Under the pieces are notes generated by a model. That model ran no database searches, was not told the DNA's origin, and saw only the letters and a list, made by a program, of their open reading frames with translations. DNA of 64,000 nucleotides. Origin: Rosa chinensis (Eukaryota > Streptophyta > Magnoliopsida > Rosales > Rosaceae). Position numbers and translations under genes: made by a program. The stretch spans positions 8,741,001-8,805,000 of the forward strand of contig NC_037094.1 of assembly GCF_002994745.2 (NCBI RefSeq), read 5' to 3'. Shown here in pieces: positions 23,560 to 34,446 of the stretch; positions within the stretch are counted from its first letter, which is position 1; the number at the start of each line of letters is the position of its first letter.

Positions 23560-24125
23560 ATCAGACAACATAAAGACGAAGTTTTGTTGTCTGATTGTGA
23601 ACAAATTAAACCTCAGCTAAGGTTCCAAAGAGGGAAAAGTTCCCGCTATAATATGCAACTCATTCACACAACGGAAACAACTAATTTGGTTGTGTGATCA
23701 TCAATCTAGTGCTATATTTCAATCAAACCTTGGACCTTTTTGGGGGGCTTCGGTGCCATTTTGGGCCAAATAAAGGCACATCTAAATATTTCCCACTTTA
23801 TCACACAATAGAAAGTAAAAAACCGTTGTATCATGTTTTGAATGCTACTCTCATACAATAGATATAACTATACTGTTGTAGGATGTAGTACCAATTTGGA
23901 GCCAAATTTGAGTAGATCTAGGAGGGAAATCTACCACTATTTTTTTTATGATTCACACAGCATATTATTCTTGTAATCGTTGTGCAATGGCCTTCTAAAC
24001 AAAAACTTTAGAATTTTAACCACCTTATACAACATAGGTTTACTAAACATGTTGTCTGATTCACTTTTCTTCATCACACAACACTTTTTTTTTCGTTGTG
24101 CAAAAAGTGTAGTATGTTGAGGTTT
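23560..24125. promoter_or_regulatory. Right subterminal repeat array of the 8.7 kb CACTA element
   Basis: Words such as TCAGACAACAT, GTTGTCTGATT, CACACAACGGA and GTTGTGTGAT recur about ten times between 23565 and 24095, mirroring the left array. Confidence 0.6.
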
Positions 24126-24139
24126 TTGGTGTAGTGGAT

Positions 24140-24232
24140 ATAATGGACATACGTGGAGCATGGCGCAAGAATCAAGGTTACACAACTATAATTCAATCAA
24201 GTCCTGCTCACGAACGTCAGAGAAGGCTTGCC
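24140..24232 (+). repeat. Left LTR of the outer element, second part, truncated
   Basis: ATAATGGACATACGTGGAGC onward matches 36379-36471 of the right LTR with few changes. The match ends at about 24232 (left GCTTGCCGACCAAGG, right GCCTGCCCAAGATA). The remaining 779 bp of LTR seen on the right, including its TATA box, are absent here. Confidence 0.75.
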
Positions 24233-25332
24233 GACCAAGGAGGTAATCAAAACCATGATCAACTTAATTGTCAATTAAGTTGCTATCTGCCTATAGGGCT
24301 TCATCATAATCAAAGGCATGGTCCACCTTATTGTCATCAATTTAACCTTGGCCATGCTATTGGACGTCATGGTGAAGATGATCAAAATCATGGCCAACTT
24401 AATTATCAATTAAGTTGTGGTCTTGGAAAGCCAATCTTTGGCTTTATTAGTCAATTCAACTTGAAATTCTTCATCAATGTTTCAAGGACAAGCGGTGGCT
24501 TTGATATATGTGGATGATACATCTGCAACCTACCTTGTAAGAACCGCCAGAATAATTATTTCAGTGGCCAATTTGTCCTTCGCGACGGTAAATTCGAGTT
24601 TCATCAATACAAGTTAACTCTTGTTTACAAGTATCCAACTCCAAATTTCTTGCAACATGATACCAAACAGTCCATAAAGGCATCTCAATATGATGCCTGG
24701 AAAAATGTTTGATATGCCTATTTTTGAAGAAGAGATCAATTCACCTCTTTTCGGCGATTCTAATTATGATCTCGATAAGGAGCCAATTTATGATGAATAT
24801 GACGATAATTATAATTTGATTATTGGTTCCAAAAATCACTTGCAGGAGTTCAAGTTCTTTGAGGCTCTTGATATAGAGAATTCTAACCAACAAGTGGTCA
24901 AAGGCAAAGGCCAATTTGTGGCTTATTCTGAAGACACCATGTTCTATGACATGATCGTTGGCGACAAAGCCGATCTTGGGACATCATTATTTCCAAAGTT
25001 GCAATTGAAGATCATGCTTCGCCAACTGACAAAGATACTTGGGGGGCAAGATTACTCCAACGAGCCAAATTTCGTCCAAGTTTTTGACGCGAAGTATCTT
25101 TGTTGCTTTCCTGCAAACTCTCACAAGAGGGGTTTTCATGCTATAAATTTTGATACATCGGAGCTTGGAGTGAAGTATAGATGGCCTCCCCCGTGACCTG
25201 CTAGAAGTTGGTGCATCGCGGAGGATGCAAAAATCTTGTTTTTGCCTACTAGTGGCTTGAACTTTTTGATATGCTTAGAGGCCATTGGTTTTGGCCTTGA
25301 CACATATACAAGAGGCATTTAATATGCCTAGT
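24233..25332 (+). other. Decayed internal region of the outer element
   Basis: After the LTR breakpoint, Asn/His/Gln-rich frames run to about 24517, followed by the acidic frame at 24690-25196. The region ends at the ATGGT target of the inner gypsy insertion. No retroviral enzyme motif is present. Confidence 0.5.
24690..25196 (+). CDS. Acidic 168-aa frame of the outer element, function unknown
   Basis: The frame encodes 168 residues starting MMPGKMFDMPIFEEEINSPL. It is acidic in the first third (DKEPIYDEYDDNY, about residues 27-40), with no zinc knuckle, protease or transmembrane segment. Short acidic tracts of the 'PIYDEYDD' type occur in spacer regions between gag and pol of plant gypsy polyproteins, which suggests a leftover of the element's own polyprotein region. 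It is flanked by stops and lies within decayed DNA, so translation is doubtful. I do not assign a function. Confidence 0.35.
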   Translation: MMPGKMFDMPIFEEEINSPLFGDSNYDLDKEPIYDEYDDNYNLIIGSKNHLQEFKFFEALDIENSNQQVVKGKGQFVAYSEDTMFYDMIVGDKADLGTSLFPKLQLKIMLRQLTKILGGQDYSNEPNFVQVFDAKYLCCFPANSHKRGFHAINFDTSELGVKYRWPPP

Positions 25333-25337
25333 ATGGT
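25333..25337. repeat. 5-bp target duplication ATGGT, left copy
   Basis: ATGGT precedes TGTAAACA at 25338 and recurs at 34442-34446 after the other LTR. Confidence 0.85.
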
Positions 25338-26742
25338 TGTAAACATGAAAAATCCTGCAACGAATTAAAGAATGACACGTGTACAACATAATAATTTTAT
25401 TAATTTAAATGCGGGTTACAATCTCTGTAGATGCTCTTTCACAAAATTTTCCTTTGATTCGATCTCTGACGTTGATTTGATCCAAGGGTGGCGAGCACTT
25501 GATCTTGAATTGAGCGGTTGTAGTGTAAGCTTCTTGCTATGTTGACGATCTGAGGAAGACGATTGACCAAGAGCTGTAGAGGCTTGAACTTGATCGGATT
25601 TGAACCACAAGCGGTGTCACGTGGCGAGTATGGTTTTTGATGGTGGATGAATCAGCACATGTTTTTGGTGCTTGTTGATCATCCGCGTGTTTGACGACTT
25701 CCGAGCTTGTAGGTGATTTCCCGTGCTTGTCTGAAGTCGGCGAGGTGAAGAGACCAGCTATTTGGCAGCTTGATGGTTCTTCACGAGCTTGGGAGACTTC
25801 TGAGCTTTGGAGAGGTTTCTTCCGTCTGCTTGCGTCCCTCTGTCTGTCGTCGTCCTCGATGGTGTACTTGGCTCAAGGGCGATTGACGCTTGATCTTGAG
25901 TCGTATGATGGCCACGAGGGTTGACACGTGACGAGTGCTTTGACTTGAGGTTAGTGATGAACCGGCTATTTGGCAGCTTGAAGGCTCTTCACGCGCTTGA
26001 AGACTTATGAACTTTGGGAGTAATTTTTCTCTCCGGCCGAAGTCCTTTTCTTGATTTGTGAGGGGGTATTTATAGTGTCGGCGTCTCTCTTAATTTGGAA
26101 TGCCTTGATGACACGTAATTAATTACATTTTCATTAATAGCATAATCAAATCAATCAGCTTTAATTGATCGATTTAATCACGACTATTAAGGAATTGAGC
26201 CAATCAATTTGATGGCTGATTTTAATTGTATTTCATTAATAGCATAATCAAATCAATCAGATTTAATTAACTGATTTAATCATGACTATTAAGGAATTAG
26301 CCAATTAATTTGATGGCTGATTTTAATTGTATTTCATTAATAGCATAATCAAATCAATCAGATTTAATTAACTGATTCAATCACGACTATTAAGGAATTA
26401 GCCAATTAATTTGATGGCTAATTTTCGTCTTGATTATCAATTTAAATAAATTGATATCTAATCAGCAGACAAGATTTAATGCTTGATTTTATTCGGAATT
26501 AATTAATTTGATTGATCCGCTTTAATATCAATTGATTTAGCCGGAGCAAATTCATTTATTGCCGTCAAGCATTTCATGTATCGCCAAGTGTCATTCTCTG
26601 AGTCTGCGCGATTTTGCTGACTCACAAGCCACGTGGACAATTTGCAGGACCCACATGCTGACTAAATTTGTTCGGTCATAATTTCAAGTGGTGACCGAAT
26701 TATTTAATGAATTTTATTTTCATTAAATTTTTGGTGTCTACA
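25338..26742 (-). repeat. 3' LTR of the minus-strand gypsy element
   Basis: 1,405 bp, same length as its partner. A TATAAATA box on the minus strand lies at about 26067-26074. Three tandem copies of a roughly 101-bp AT-rich unit (TCATTAATAGCATAATCAAA) occupy about 26131-26440 in the promoter-proximal U3. Confidence 0.85.
26131..26440. repeat. 101-bp tandem repeat in LTR U3, three copies
   Basis: The anchor TCATTAATAGCATAATC recurs at about 26131, 26233 and 26334. The same array is present in the other LTR at about 33831-34130. Tandem repeats just upstream of a TATA box often act as transcriptional enhancers in LTRs; that role is inferred here. Confidence 0.75.
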
Positions 26743-28280
26743 AATGCCCCCACTTCAAGGTGCGCCGTAAACATGTTGTCACGTGTTGGAGGGGCGACTT
26801 GAAGTTTGAATTTGATTTTTTTTTTTTTATAATAGCTTGACGCGGCGCTTTGCTTTCACCGTAACCAACTTCTAGAACTCCGAAGTTGTAGAGATTCTCC
26901 CGAAATCTTGACTTAATTTGGCGGAGATTTTCTTGTAAATTTGGCAAGGACTTCAAATAGACAGATGACAAAGCCCATTATATAAGAGTATTTTTTTTGT
27001 TAAATATTTATGACATAAATGCTTGATTTTTCTGAATAAAATATTTATTCACAAAAATTTAGCAGTCAATATATTAATGCCATATATAGCAGAAAATTTA
27101 GAATTTCTGTCATATTTTCCTAGTCTCAACTAGGAAATTAATGAAGTGAGAAACCCTAACCCATTAATTTAAAGGGACGGCCTCCTCACACTTACTTTTC
27201 CAACCTGTCTTCTTCAGCAACAGCAATTCTAGGATCGGCTGCAACTCCCAATTTTCTTGCTTCATTTTCGTTTGCCCCATTTTCGTTTGCCCTTGATATT
27301 GCAGAAGAATATTAAGCAATTAAAGGTGATTTATTTTACTTGTTTCTTCATCCTTCTGTGGGAATCTAGATGAATGCAGCCTGACTTATTTATGTTTTTT
27401 TCTTCAGACAGGGCTTGCTGCTACTTCCCTGCCTCGGGCTTTGTGTGCTGTTAAAAACATAAAAGACTAAGGTACGGCTCTCAATCTTCTGTTGACATAT
27501 ATATTTTTTATTTCATGAAACACGATTTGTGTTCTTGTTGGCCCGGGCAAAGTGCAACCGCTGCACTTGCTCTAAGCATACATTCTGACATATGAACATA
27601 CTATAATCATATATGTATGACGTTAGCCTTGATTCCACCCCCTACACGTGCAGCCCATAGCATGCTCTTTTTTTTTTCCTGATAAAAACCAAAGCGTGAT
27701 TCATCCAAAGCATAATTGATATTTCCATGATTCATATATGGCTATATGCACATGAACATATCTTCTCACATGAACATGGCTATATGAGCATGATATTTTT
27801 TTCCCGATAACAATCAAAGCATGATTCATCCATGACTACATATATCTTGATAAATTGCATGTGCCTTGACTTTATCCATTCCACCTTCTGACATGAGCAC
27901 ATGCATTTCAAAGATTTTTTTTTTCTAGTCATGCTCCCTTTGCACACAGTACATGCATTTTCAGAGTTGTTTTAAATATATTCTTTCTTTCTTTTCAGGA
28001 CTTTGATGATAATTGAAGAATTCCATTCCCTCTTTCTCTGCTTACAGGATTTGCTGCTGTGTTTGCTTCTCTTGGAACCTTGATTTGACACAAGCTGTTG
28101 GCAATGGCAGAGGTAGGTTTGTTGGTCTTCCCCTATTAATTAGCCTTTATCTTCCTTCTGATATTATATGCATGACCTAATCAAGCATGATCTCTTAATT
28201 CCATAATTCATCCTTTGATCATTCTTTTTTCATATGCCATAACGTAATTGCTTGTTCCTTCAGATATTGCACAGTTCTGA
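26743..28280. other. Non-coding 3' internal region of the gypsy element
   Basis: AT-rich. On the plus strand it carries several intron-like TTCAG/CAG acceptors and GTAGGT-type donors (for example near 27410 and 28110), resembling a host leader with introns in antisense to the element. I identify no protein. Confidence 0.4.
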
Positions 28281-28306
28281 ATATATATATATATATATAC
28301 ACACAC

Positions 28307-28340
<34 letters not shown>

Positions 28341-28460
28341 TTTCTCTCTCTTTTTCATGACGTCACCTTCTCTTTTTTAATATCACACAATTTCATATGT
28401 ATGACAATATATATATTGCCTTTTTTTGTTTTTTTTGCAGGGTTTTGGCTACAATTGAAG
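28104..28460 (+). other. Host-like start codon, intron and exon in antisense
   Basis: ATGGCAGAG at about 28104 is followed by a consensus donor (GTAGGT). The acceptor TTTTTTTGCAG at about 28440 joins GGTTTTGGCTACAATTGA, giving a tiny frame MAEGFGYN. Together with upstream leader-like exons this looks like the 5' end of a spliced transcript facing plus inside a minus-strand element. A (TA)/(CA) microsatellite fills 28284-28340 of the intron. No product is recognised. Confidence 0.3.
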
Positions 28461-29175
28461 AACGCATACGACCTAAATGCTTAGATTTTTCCACTTTTTG
28501 ATTGTGGGAAAATCCTCTCAAAGCAGTTAGGCTTTGCGTGTTTGTCGACGTCAAAGAGAAGAACGTGAACGTCCTAAATGCTTGGATTCCTCCACCTTTG
28601 CTCGTGGTAGGGTCCACCAAAAACGGTTAGGCTTTACGTATTTTGTGGTTCATGAAGAGAAGAACGCGGACGACCTAAGTGCTTGGATTCCTCCACCTTT
28701 GTGCGTGGTAGGGTCCACTAAAAGCGGTTAGGCTTCGCGTATTTGGTGACTCACGGAGAGAAGAACGCGGACGTCCTAAACGCTTAGATTCTTCCACTTT
28801 TGTGCTTGGTAGGGTCCACTAAAAGCGGTTAGGCTTCGCATACGTCGTCAGGCACTCGCGATCGCGCTTCCCGTCCTTTTGTGGCCATGGCTTTCTTCAA
28901 GTGCTTCAAGAAAGGGACAGTCACCATCCTCGACAATCCGGAGGACACTCAAAGTGATGGCACTACTCTGCAGGTGTATCCATCATTGACTGGGCCTCAA
29001 GCAATCGATATCCCTCCTTATGACCCTTAAGCTCACATCCTCCAGTGGACTCATGTGGCACCTCGCCAGCTACCGAAGGAAGAATGTGAACGTCCTAAAT
29101 GCTTGGATTCCTCCATCTTTTGGACATGGGAGAATCCGCTTCAAGCAGTTAGGCTTTGCATATTCGTCGATAACC
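28441..29175 (+). repeat. About 101-bp degenerate tandem repeat, four copies plus one dispersed
   Basis: The anchor CCTAAATGCTTGGATTCCTC or a close form starts near 28471, 28573, 28671 and 28773, so the period is 100-102 bases. A fifth copy at about 29092 follows after an intervening tract. Each unit also holds CGGTTAGGCTT(C/T)GCGTAT. The copies are translatable in part (RPKCLDSS, LGFAY) but shift frame from unit to unit. Confidence 0.75.
28887..29030 (+). CDS. 47-aa frame of unknown function
   Basis: The frame begins MAFFKCFKKGTVTILDNPED and ends with IDIPPYDP before a TAA. It lies between the fourth and fifth copies of the 101-bp repeat. It has a Lys-rich start and no known motif. It could be a remnant exon of the captured antisense gene. 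Translation is unproven. Confidence 0.25.
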   Translation: MAFFKCFKKGTVTILDNPEDTQSDGTTLQVYPSLTGPQAIDIPPYDP

Positions 29176-29359
29176 AAAGAAGGTGCGAACTTCCAAAGAC
29201 TGTGCGGAGTCATGCTCTCGGTAGATATTTAATATTTGAGTTCTTCACGTGCATCTCTTCTTTGAGTTGGTGGACAGCTCCAAATGCTTGAGTCATTGAA
29301 TTCAATCATGATCTTGACACATCTCTGAGCAGACCCATCTTCTTGCTTTGGTATGACTG

Positions 29360-29364
29360 GACTC
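29360..29364. repeat. 5-bp target duplication GACTC, left copy
   Basis: GACTC precedes TGATGTGCTC at 29365 and is repeated at 30865-30869. Confidence 0.75.
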
Positions 29365-30864
29365 TGATGTGCTCATATTTTCCTATATCCATATGCTTCT
29401 TAATCTTGGTTTTTATGTTTAGTTCTCCTTATTTATGATTCATTTACATCTTTTAGTGTTTTTGTAGGTTTGTTTCATAGAGAGAAGAAAAGAAGCCAAA
29501 ATAAGCTAACTAGGATTGAAAGACGCCCAGGTGCCAGAATCTGCCTGTGCAGAACACCCAACTTCGCCGAATTACTGGGAGTTATTCAGATCGAATCAGA
29601 CAATAAACCTTATATGCATGGAAAGCTAGGGATGTCTACTTTCTGCAGAATTTTACAGATCTCGATTTCGATACTTCTGGAGAAAGTTATGATTATTTTA
29701 GTGAAGATAGGTCAGACAGGAAATCTACTCGGGAATTTACAACCATTCGTGGAGAACTCAAGTTTCGCTGCACCAGATCATCAATCCTAATGTTTCAAGG
29801 AAGTTAATTCAGATGAGGATTCAATGAGGAACTTTTTCCTACTTCTACAAGAGATATTTCAAGCTTTTCCCATTCCAAATGAATAAAGGAATCTAAATCC
29901 AAGTTTTACAAGGAAACATGAAGCCAAAGATGAGCAGAAATCTTTCCTATATAAGGGAGCACGAATTTACATGAGGAGAGAGTCTCGGAGCACATTGAAG
30001 ATGCCTAAGGAGCGGAGACGACTCATCCATCTTCCCCATCTTTTCCCTTCCATTCTTTTTATGTTCTTTCTATGTTTTATTTAGTTATATTTTGCTAAAC
30101 CTTTTTCTAGGATTAAGATGATGCCTTAGCATGATTGTTTATGTACTTTGATGATTTATTTATGGATTTATAATTTCTTTATGATGAATTCTTAGTCACT
30201 ATTTGAATTGATGCTTTATGTTTAAGTTCTATGATTGATCACCTTAGGGCTTTGCATCTAGTAATTAGAATATGAATTTGAGGCGTACCTGCAATATAAT
30301 TCAAATTAGGTTCTTGTGATTAAGAGTTGTGAATTACATTATTGTCGTACCTGAAGTAATGGTTTGCATGATTCTCTTGTTTTCTAGTACGTAATGAGTC
30401 CTATGTGTTAAATTTATGCCGTACCTGGATAAACTGCATGTTAGGATATACGACCTCTGCCGTACCTGGAGAGAATCATACACTTAAGGAAAACTATGGT
30501 CTAAGTGCCGTACCTGGACTTAGATACGGGAATTGTCATCAAAAGAAACAAAAGAATCTGTTAATTGAATCGAAACATAAATAGGATTGTTAGTGGTTGA
30601 TTCCGAAACCCTATGTTTTATCATATTTGCTTTTCAACTTATAAACTTTATTTTGTTTGTTTGTTTGTTTCACATTATTTCTTTATTCGAAAAATCTAAA
30701 AACAATACTTTGCTTATCTTAATTGTTCATCATGTTTTTGTGTTTGGATTAATTAGGTTAGGATTTAAATTAATTTTCAATCCTCAGTTGGAACGACCTC
30801 GTACTTGCACACTATACTAACGACGATTCGTGCGCTTGCGAGTTTTAATTAAAATTTCACAACA
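29365..30864 (+). mobile_element. Solo LTR (1,500 bp), Tat/Ogre-like
   Basis: Starts TGATGTGCTCATATTTTCC and ends AATTTCACAACA, flanked by GACTC. A TATA box (CCTATATAAGGG) lies at about 29947. Several GCCGTACCTGGA phrases between 30290 and 30520 and the terminal CGTGCGCTTGCGAGTTTTAA are typical of long Tat-group LTRs. The frame at 29470-29790 is part of the LTR and not a gene. Confidence 0.75.
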
Positions 30865-31012
30865 GACTCGAAGTAATTTTCCGAGCTGCCTACGTACTCC
30901 TTCCAAATAAAGAGATCAAGTCATCACGTAGTTCAAGGATTTATGGATGAAGTGAATTTTTTTTTTGCTTGAGCCGCCCTTTCAGGTTTTCAACTCAACG
31001 GACTTTTTTTGT

Positions 31013-31300
31013 GTGTGCCATGTGCAGTTTAAGCTCGTGCTGGCTAGAAGCGTCTTTTTTGCGCCATGTGCAGTTTAAGCTCGTGCTGGCTAGGAGAGTC
31101 TTTTTTTGCACCACGTGCAGTTTAGGCTCTTGCTGGCTAGGAGCGTCTAGGAGCGTCTTTTTTGCGCCACGTGCAGTTTAGGCTCTTGCTGGCTAGGAGC
31201 GTCTTTTTTTGCTCCATGTGCAGTTTAAGCTTGTGCTGGCAAGGACCGTCTTTTTTGCGCCACGTGCAGTTTAGGCTCTTGCTGGCTAGGAGCGTTGCAA
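31013..31300. repeat. About 50-bp minisatellite, six copies
   Basis: Each unit holds GTGCAGTTTA(A/G)GCTC(G/T)TGC, then TGGCTAGGAGCGTCTTTTTT. Copies start near 31018, 31065, 31116, 31170, 31218 and 31267. One unit has an extra GTCTAGGAGC. It sits right after gag in element orientation, where pol would normally begin. Confidence 0.8.
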
Positions 31301-31312
31301 TTCTTGTGTGCT

Positions 31313-32969
31313 CTAAGGAAATTTAGGCAAGTAGCATGCCCCTTGCAAAGGCGTGGACGACACTACTTCGAGTTGATCAAAGATGATGGCAGCATGATTT
31401 GATTGAGCCACATCATCCTCAATGTCTAAACAAATTTTTCCTTGTTGTGCGAGCTTCATGATGAGGTCTTTCAACACAAAGCACTTCTCCGTCGAGTAAC
31501 CGATGACACGGTGGTACTTGCAGTACTTTGGGTCATTGATGCGATGCATCTCTTCTGGACGTTTGCAGTATGGCAATTTAATTACTTTCTTTTGAAGCAA
31601 ATCTTCCAACATGTCAGCAACATCAGAATCTGGAAAAGGGTAACTTTTAGCTTCTAGCTCTTTAAGAGTGTGCCGCCTTGTTTGATCATGAGTCAGCTCC
31701 AACTTGTTTTGGTTATTTGACTTGACTCGTGCTGTGATCTTGACAGGAGTTGTGATCGCCAAAGACTCCATGACACGTTTCTGATTATGTGATTCAATGA
31801 TTTCATCTTTTCTTCGACTATGACTAGCGATGCTAAATTCCATGTCATCTTGAAGGATGTACAGTAAGTCCCAATGCATGCCTTGAATGCACATTTCTAC
31901 CGCTGACAACTCTGAGAGTCGATCCTTGCAGTCGAGGCTTAGTGCACGCCAACGGTTGATGAATTCTACAACTCGTCATTTTGTTGTTTAGTGTTGGTGA
32001 GTTCTAACATGCTCACAATGCAACGTGTACTAAAGAAGCGATTCAAGCACTCTTTTTCCATTTGCTCCCAGTTGTCAATGGATTCAGACTCCAATTCTGT
32101 AAACCATTCGAATGCTTTCCCTCGGAGTGAGCGAACGAATTGTTTCACAAGATAGTAGCCATCTGTGCCAGCACTATTGCATGTCTCGATGAAATGCGCA
32201 ATGTGTTGCTTGGGGTTACCTTTGCCATCAAATTGTTGAAACTTGGGAGGCTGGTATCCAGTTGGCATCCTTAAATTGTCGAGCCGCTTCGTATAAGGTT
32301 TGGAATACGTTAGTGTATCCTGAGATGGACCACCATATTGAGCTCTGATCGTGTTGGCAATCATGTCTTGAAGTTGTTGAATTGACAATGAAGCTAGAAT
32401 GGAATTTGATTCTTCTTTTTGTTCAGAAAATGATTTGCTAGATGAGTCTTTCTTATGACCACACAGACCTTTTTCTGAGTCATCGCCACGTTGAGTTTCT
32501 AACTTCTCCATGAGCGCAGCAATTTCCATATCCTTCTCTTCAATAGTTTTCTGTAGCTTCTCAACTGCTTCAGCCAATTGGGCTATTTGAGTCGTCTGTT
32601 CTTCCACAGTGGTGACCCCTACTACCATGACTTGCATAGAAAAGAGGAATCTTCCAATGTCTCTTCCGTTTGGTTATCAAAAGACGAACTGGGGCGTAGG
32701 TGTGTACTCTGATCAACAGTGGCAGTGTGCAAAGAAGAATGTTCCCTAGAGTCGGTTGAGCTTGCTGACCATCTTTTCTTAGTGAGGTTTGCCCCCATTG
32801 TTGTCGAAGTGATGATCGGCTGACGTGACCGAGATGGATGAGTTATGAATGTCGCGAGTTGAGACGGCTCACCTCGAGCGATATGATTGTTAAGGTTTCT
32901 ACTCATTTTTTGAGTAGTCACCTTATTGGTCTTGTTTGTTGATTTGAGTTGAATCATCTTTGAAGCCAT
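31313..32969 (-). pseudogene. Ty3-gypsy gag, broken by frameshifts
   Basis: Three minus-strand frames together make a gypsy gag (retrotrans_gag family), the structural protein that packages the element's RNA. The first starts at an ATG at 32969 (MASKMIQLKS) and is basic. The second (32637-31966) holds a coiled-coil segment, then PPKFQQFDGKGNPKQHIAHF and RSLRGKAFEWFTELE. The third (31909-31313) holds YPFPDSDVADMLEDLL and DPKYCKYHRVIGYSTEKCFV. The first break is near 32635. The second, near 31968, looks like loss of one base in DELVEFINRW. The Cys/His pattern in the third part is not a canonical zinc knuckle. No protease follows. Confidence 0.8.
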
Positions 32970-33014
32970 ATGGCGACTTGAGATTGTCAAAGAAAGAGAT
33001 GAGAGGCAGAGATG

Positions 33015-33036
33015 GTCCCACTGGGCGTGCCAAATT
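33015..33036 (-). other. Primer-binding region of the gypsy element
   Basis: Immediately inside the 5' LTR the minus strand reads ATTTGGCACGCCCAGTGGGA. TTTGGC followed by a GC-rich stretch is usual at gypsy primer sites. I do not assign the tRNA. Confidence 0.5.
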
Positions 33037-34441
33037 TGTAAACACGAAAAATCCTGCAACGAATTAAAGAAGGACACGTGTACAAAATAATAATTTTATT
33101 AATTTAAATGCGGGTTACAATCTCTGTAGATGCTCTTTCACAAAATTTTCCTCTGATTCGATCTCTGACGTTGATTTGATCCAAGGGTGGCGAGCACTTG
33201 ATCTTGAATTGAGCGGTTGTAGTGTAAGCTTCTTGCTATGTTGACGATCTGAGGAAGACGATTGACCAAGAGCTGTAGAGGCTTGAACTTGATCGGATTT
33301 GAACCACGAGCGGTGTCACGTGGCGAGTATGCCTTTTGATGGTGGATGAATCAGCACATGTGTTTGGTGCTTGTTGATCATCCGCGTGTTTGACGACTTC
33401 CGAGCTTGTAGGTGATTTCCCGTGCTTGTCTGAAGTTGGCGAGGTGAAGAGACCAGCTATTTGGCAGCTTGATGGTTCTTCACGAGCTTGGAAGACTTCT
33501 GAGCTTTGGAGAGGTTTCTTCTGTCTGCTTGCGTCCCTCTGTCTGTCGTCGTCCTCGATGGTGTACTTGGCTCAAGGGCGATTGACGCTTGATCTTGAGT
33601 CGTATGATGGCCACGAGGGTTGACACGTGACGAGTGCTTTGACTTGAGGTTAGTGATGAACCGGCTATTTGGCAGCTTGAAGGCTCTTCACGCGCTTGAA
33701 GACTTATGAACTTTGGGAGTAATTTTTCTCTCCGGCCGAAGTCCTTTTCTTGATTTGAGAGGGGGTATTTATAGTGTCGGCGTCTCTCTTAATTTGGAAT
33801 GCCTTGATGACACGTAATTAATTACATTTTCATTAATAGCATAATCAAATCAATCAGCTTTAATTGATCGATTTAATCACGACTATTAAGGAATTGAGCC
33901 AATCAATTTGATGGCTGATTTTAATTGTATTTCATTAATAGCATAATCAAATCAATCAGATTTAATTAACTGATTCAATCATGACTATTAAGGAATTAGC
34001 CAATTAATTTGATGGCTGATTTTAATTGTATTTCATTAATAGCATAATCAAATCAATCAGATTTAATTAACTGATTTAATCACGACTATTAAGGAATTAG
34101 CCAATTAATTTGATGGCTAATTTTCGTCTTGATTATCAATTTAAATAAATTGATATCTAATCAGTAGACGAGATTTAATGCTTGATTTTATTCGGAATCA
34201 ATTAATTTGATTGATCCGCTTTAATATCAATTGATTTAGCCGGAGCAAATTCATTTATTGCCGTCAAGCATTTCATGTATCGCCAAGTGTCATTCTCTGA
34301 GTCTGCGCGATTTTGCTGACTCACAAGCCACGTGGACAATTTGCAGGACCCACATGCTGACTAAATTTGTTCGGTCATAGTTTCAAGTGGTGACCGAATT
34401 ATTTAATGAATTTTATTTTCATTAAATTTTTTGTGTCTACA
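33037..34441 (-). repeat. 5' LTR of the minus-strand gypsy element
   Basis: 1,405 bp; TATAAATA on the minus strand at about 33766-33773; the three-copy 101-bp array at about 33831-34130. This LTR would drive the gag transcript. Confidence 0.85.
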
Positions 34442-34446
34442 ATGGT

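Larger units (their letters stand above)
15426..24136. mobile_element. 8.7 kb non-autonomous CACTA element
   Basis: The ends are CACTACACCAA at 15426 and its reverse complement TTGGTGTAGTG ending at 24136, flanked by GAT. Inside both ends are arrays of CAGACAAC/GTTGTCTG/GTTGTGTGAT words. The element has no TNP2-like transposase. Minus-strand exons near the left end encode the C-terminal part of a ULP1-type cysteine protease (16307-16634), an accessory gene seen in several plant DNA-element groups. Minus-strand exons near the right end (22742-23057) look like the start of an unidentified host gene. A solo LTR (19106-21361) was inserted later. A 70-bp tract at 18653-18730 recurs at 22190-22263. 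The empty site in the sister LTR proves the boundaries. Confidence 0.9.
25338..34441 (-). mobile_element. Minus-strand Ty3-gypsy element, gag only
   Basis: Two 1,405-bp LTRs (25338-26742 and 33037-34441), with ends TGTAAACA and TGTCTACA on the plus strand, bracket 6.3 kb of internal DNA and are flanked by ATGGT. On the minus strand, the first internal bases read ATTTGGCACGCCCAGTGGGA, a gypsy-style primer-binding region. A GTGGGGGCATT polypurine tract precedes the other LTR. A broken gag follows the primer site, but no pol exists. The space holds a 50-bp minisatellite, a solo LTR (29365-30864) and plus-strand host-like DNA. The LTRs differ at roughly 1-2% of positions by eye, so the insertion is fairly recent. 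The element would need enzymes supplied in trans. Confidence 0.88.

Noticed and set aside
29470..29790. 106-aa plus frame
   Set aside because: Lies wholly inside the solo LTR and has no motif.
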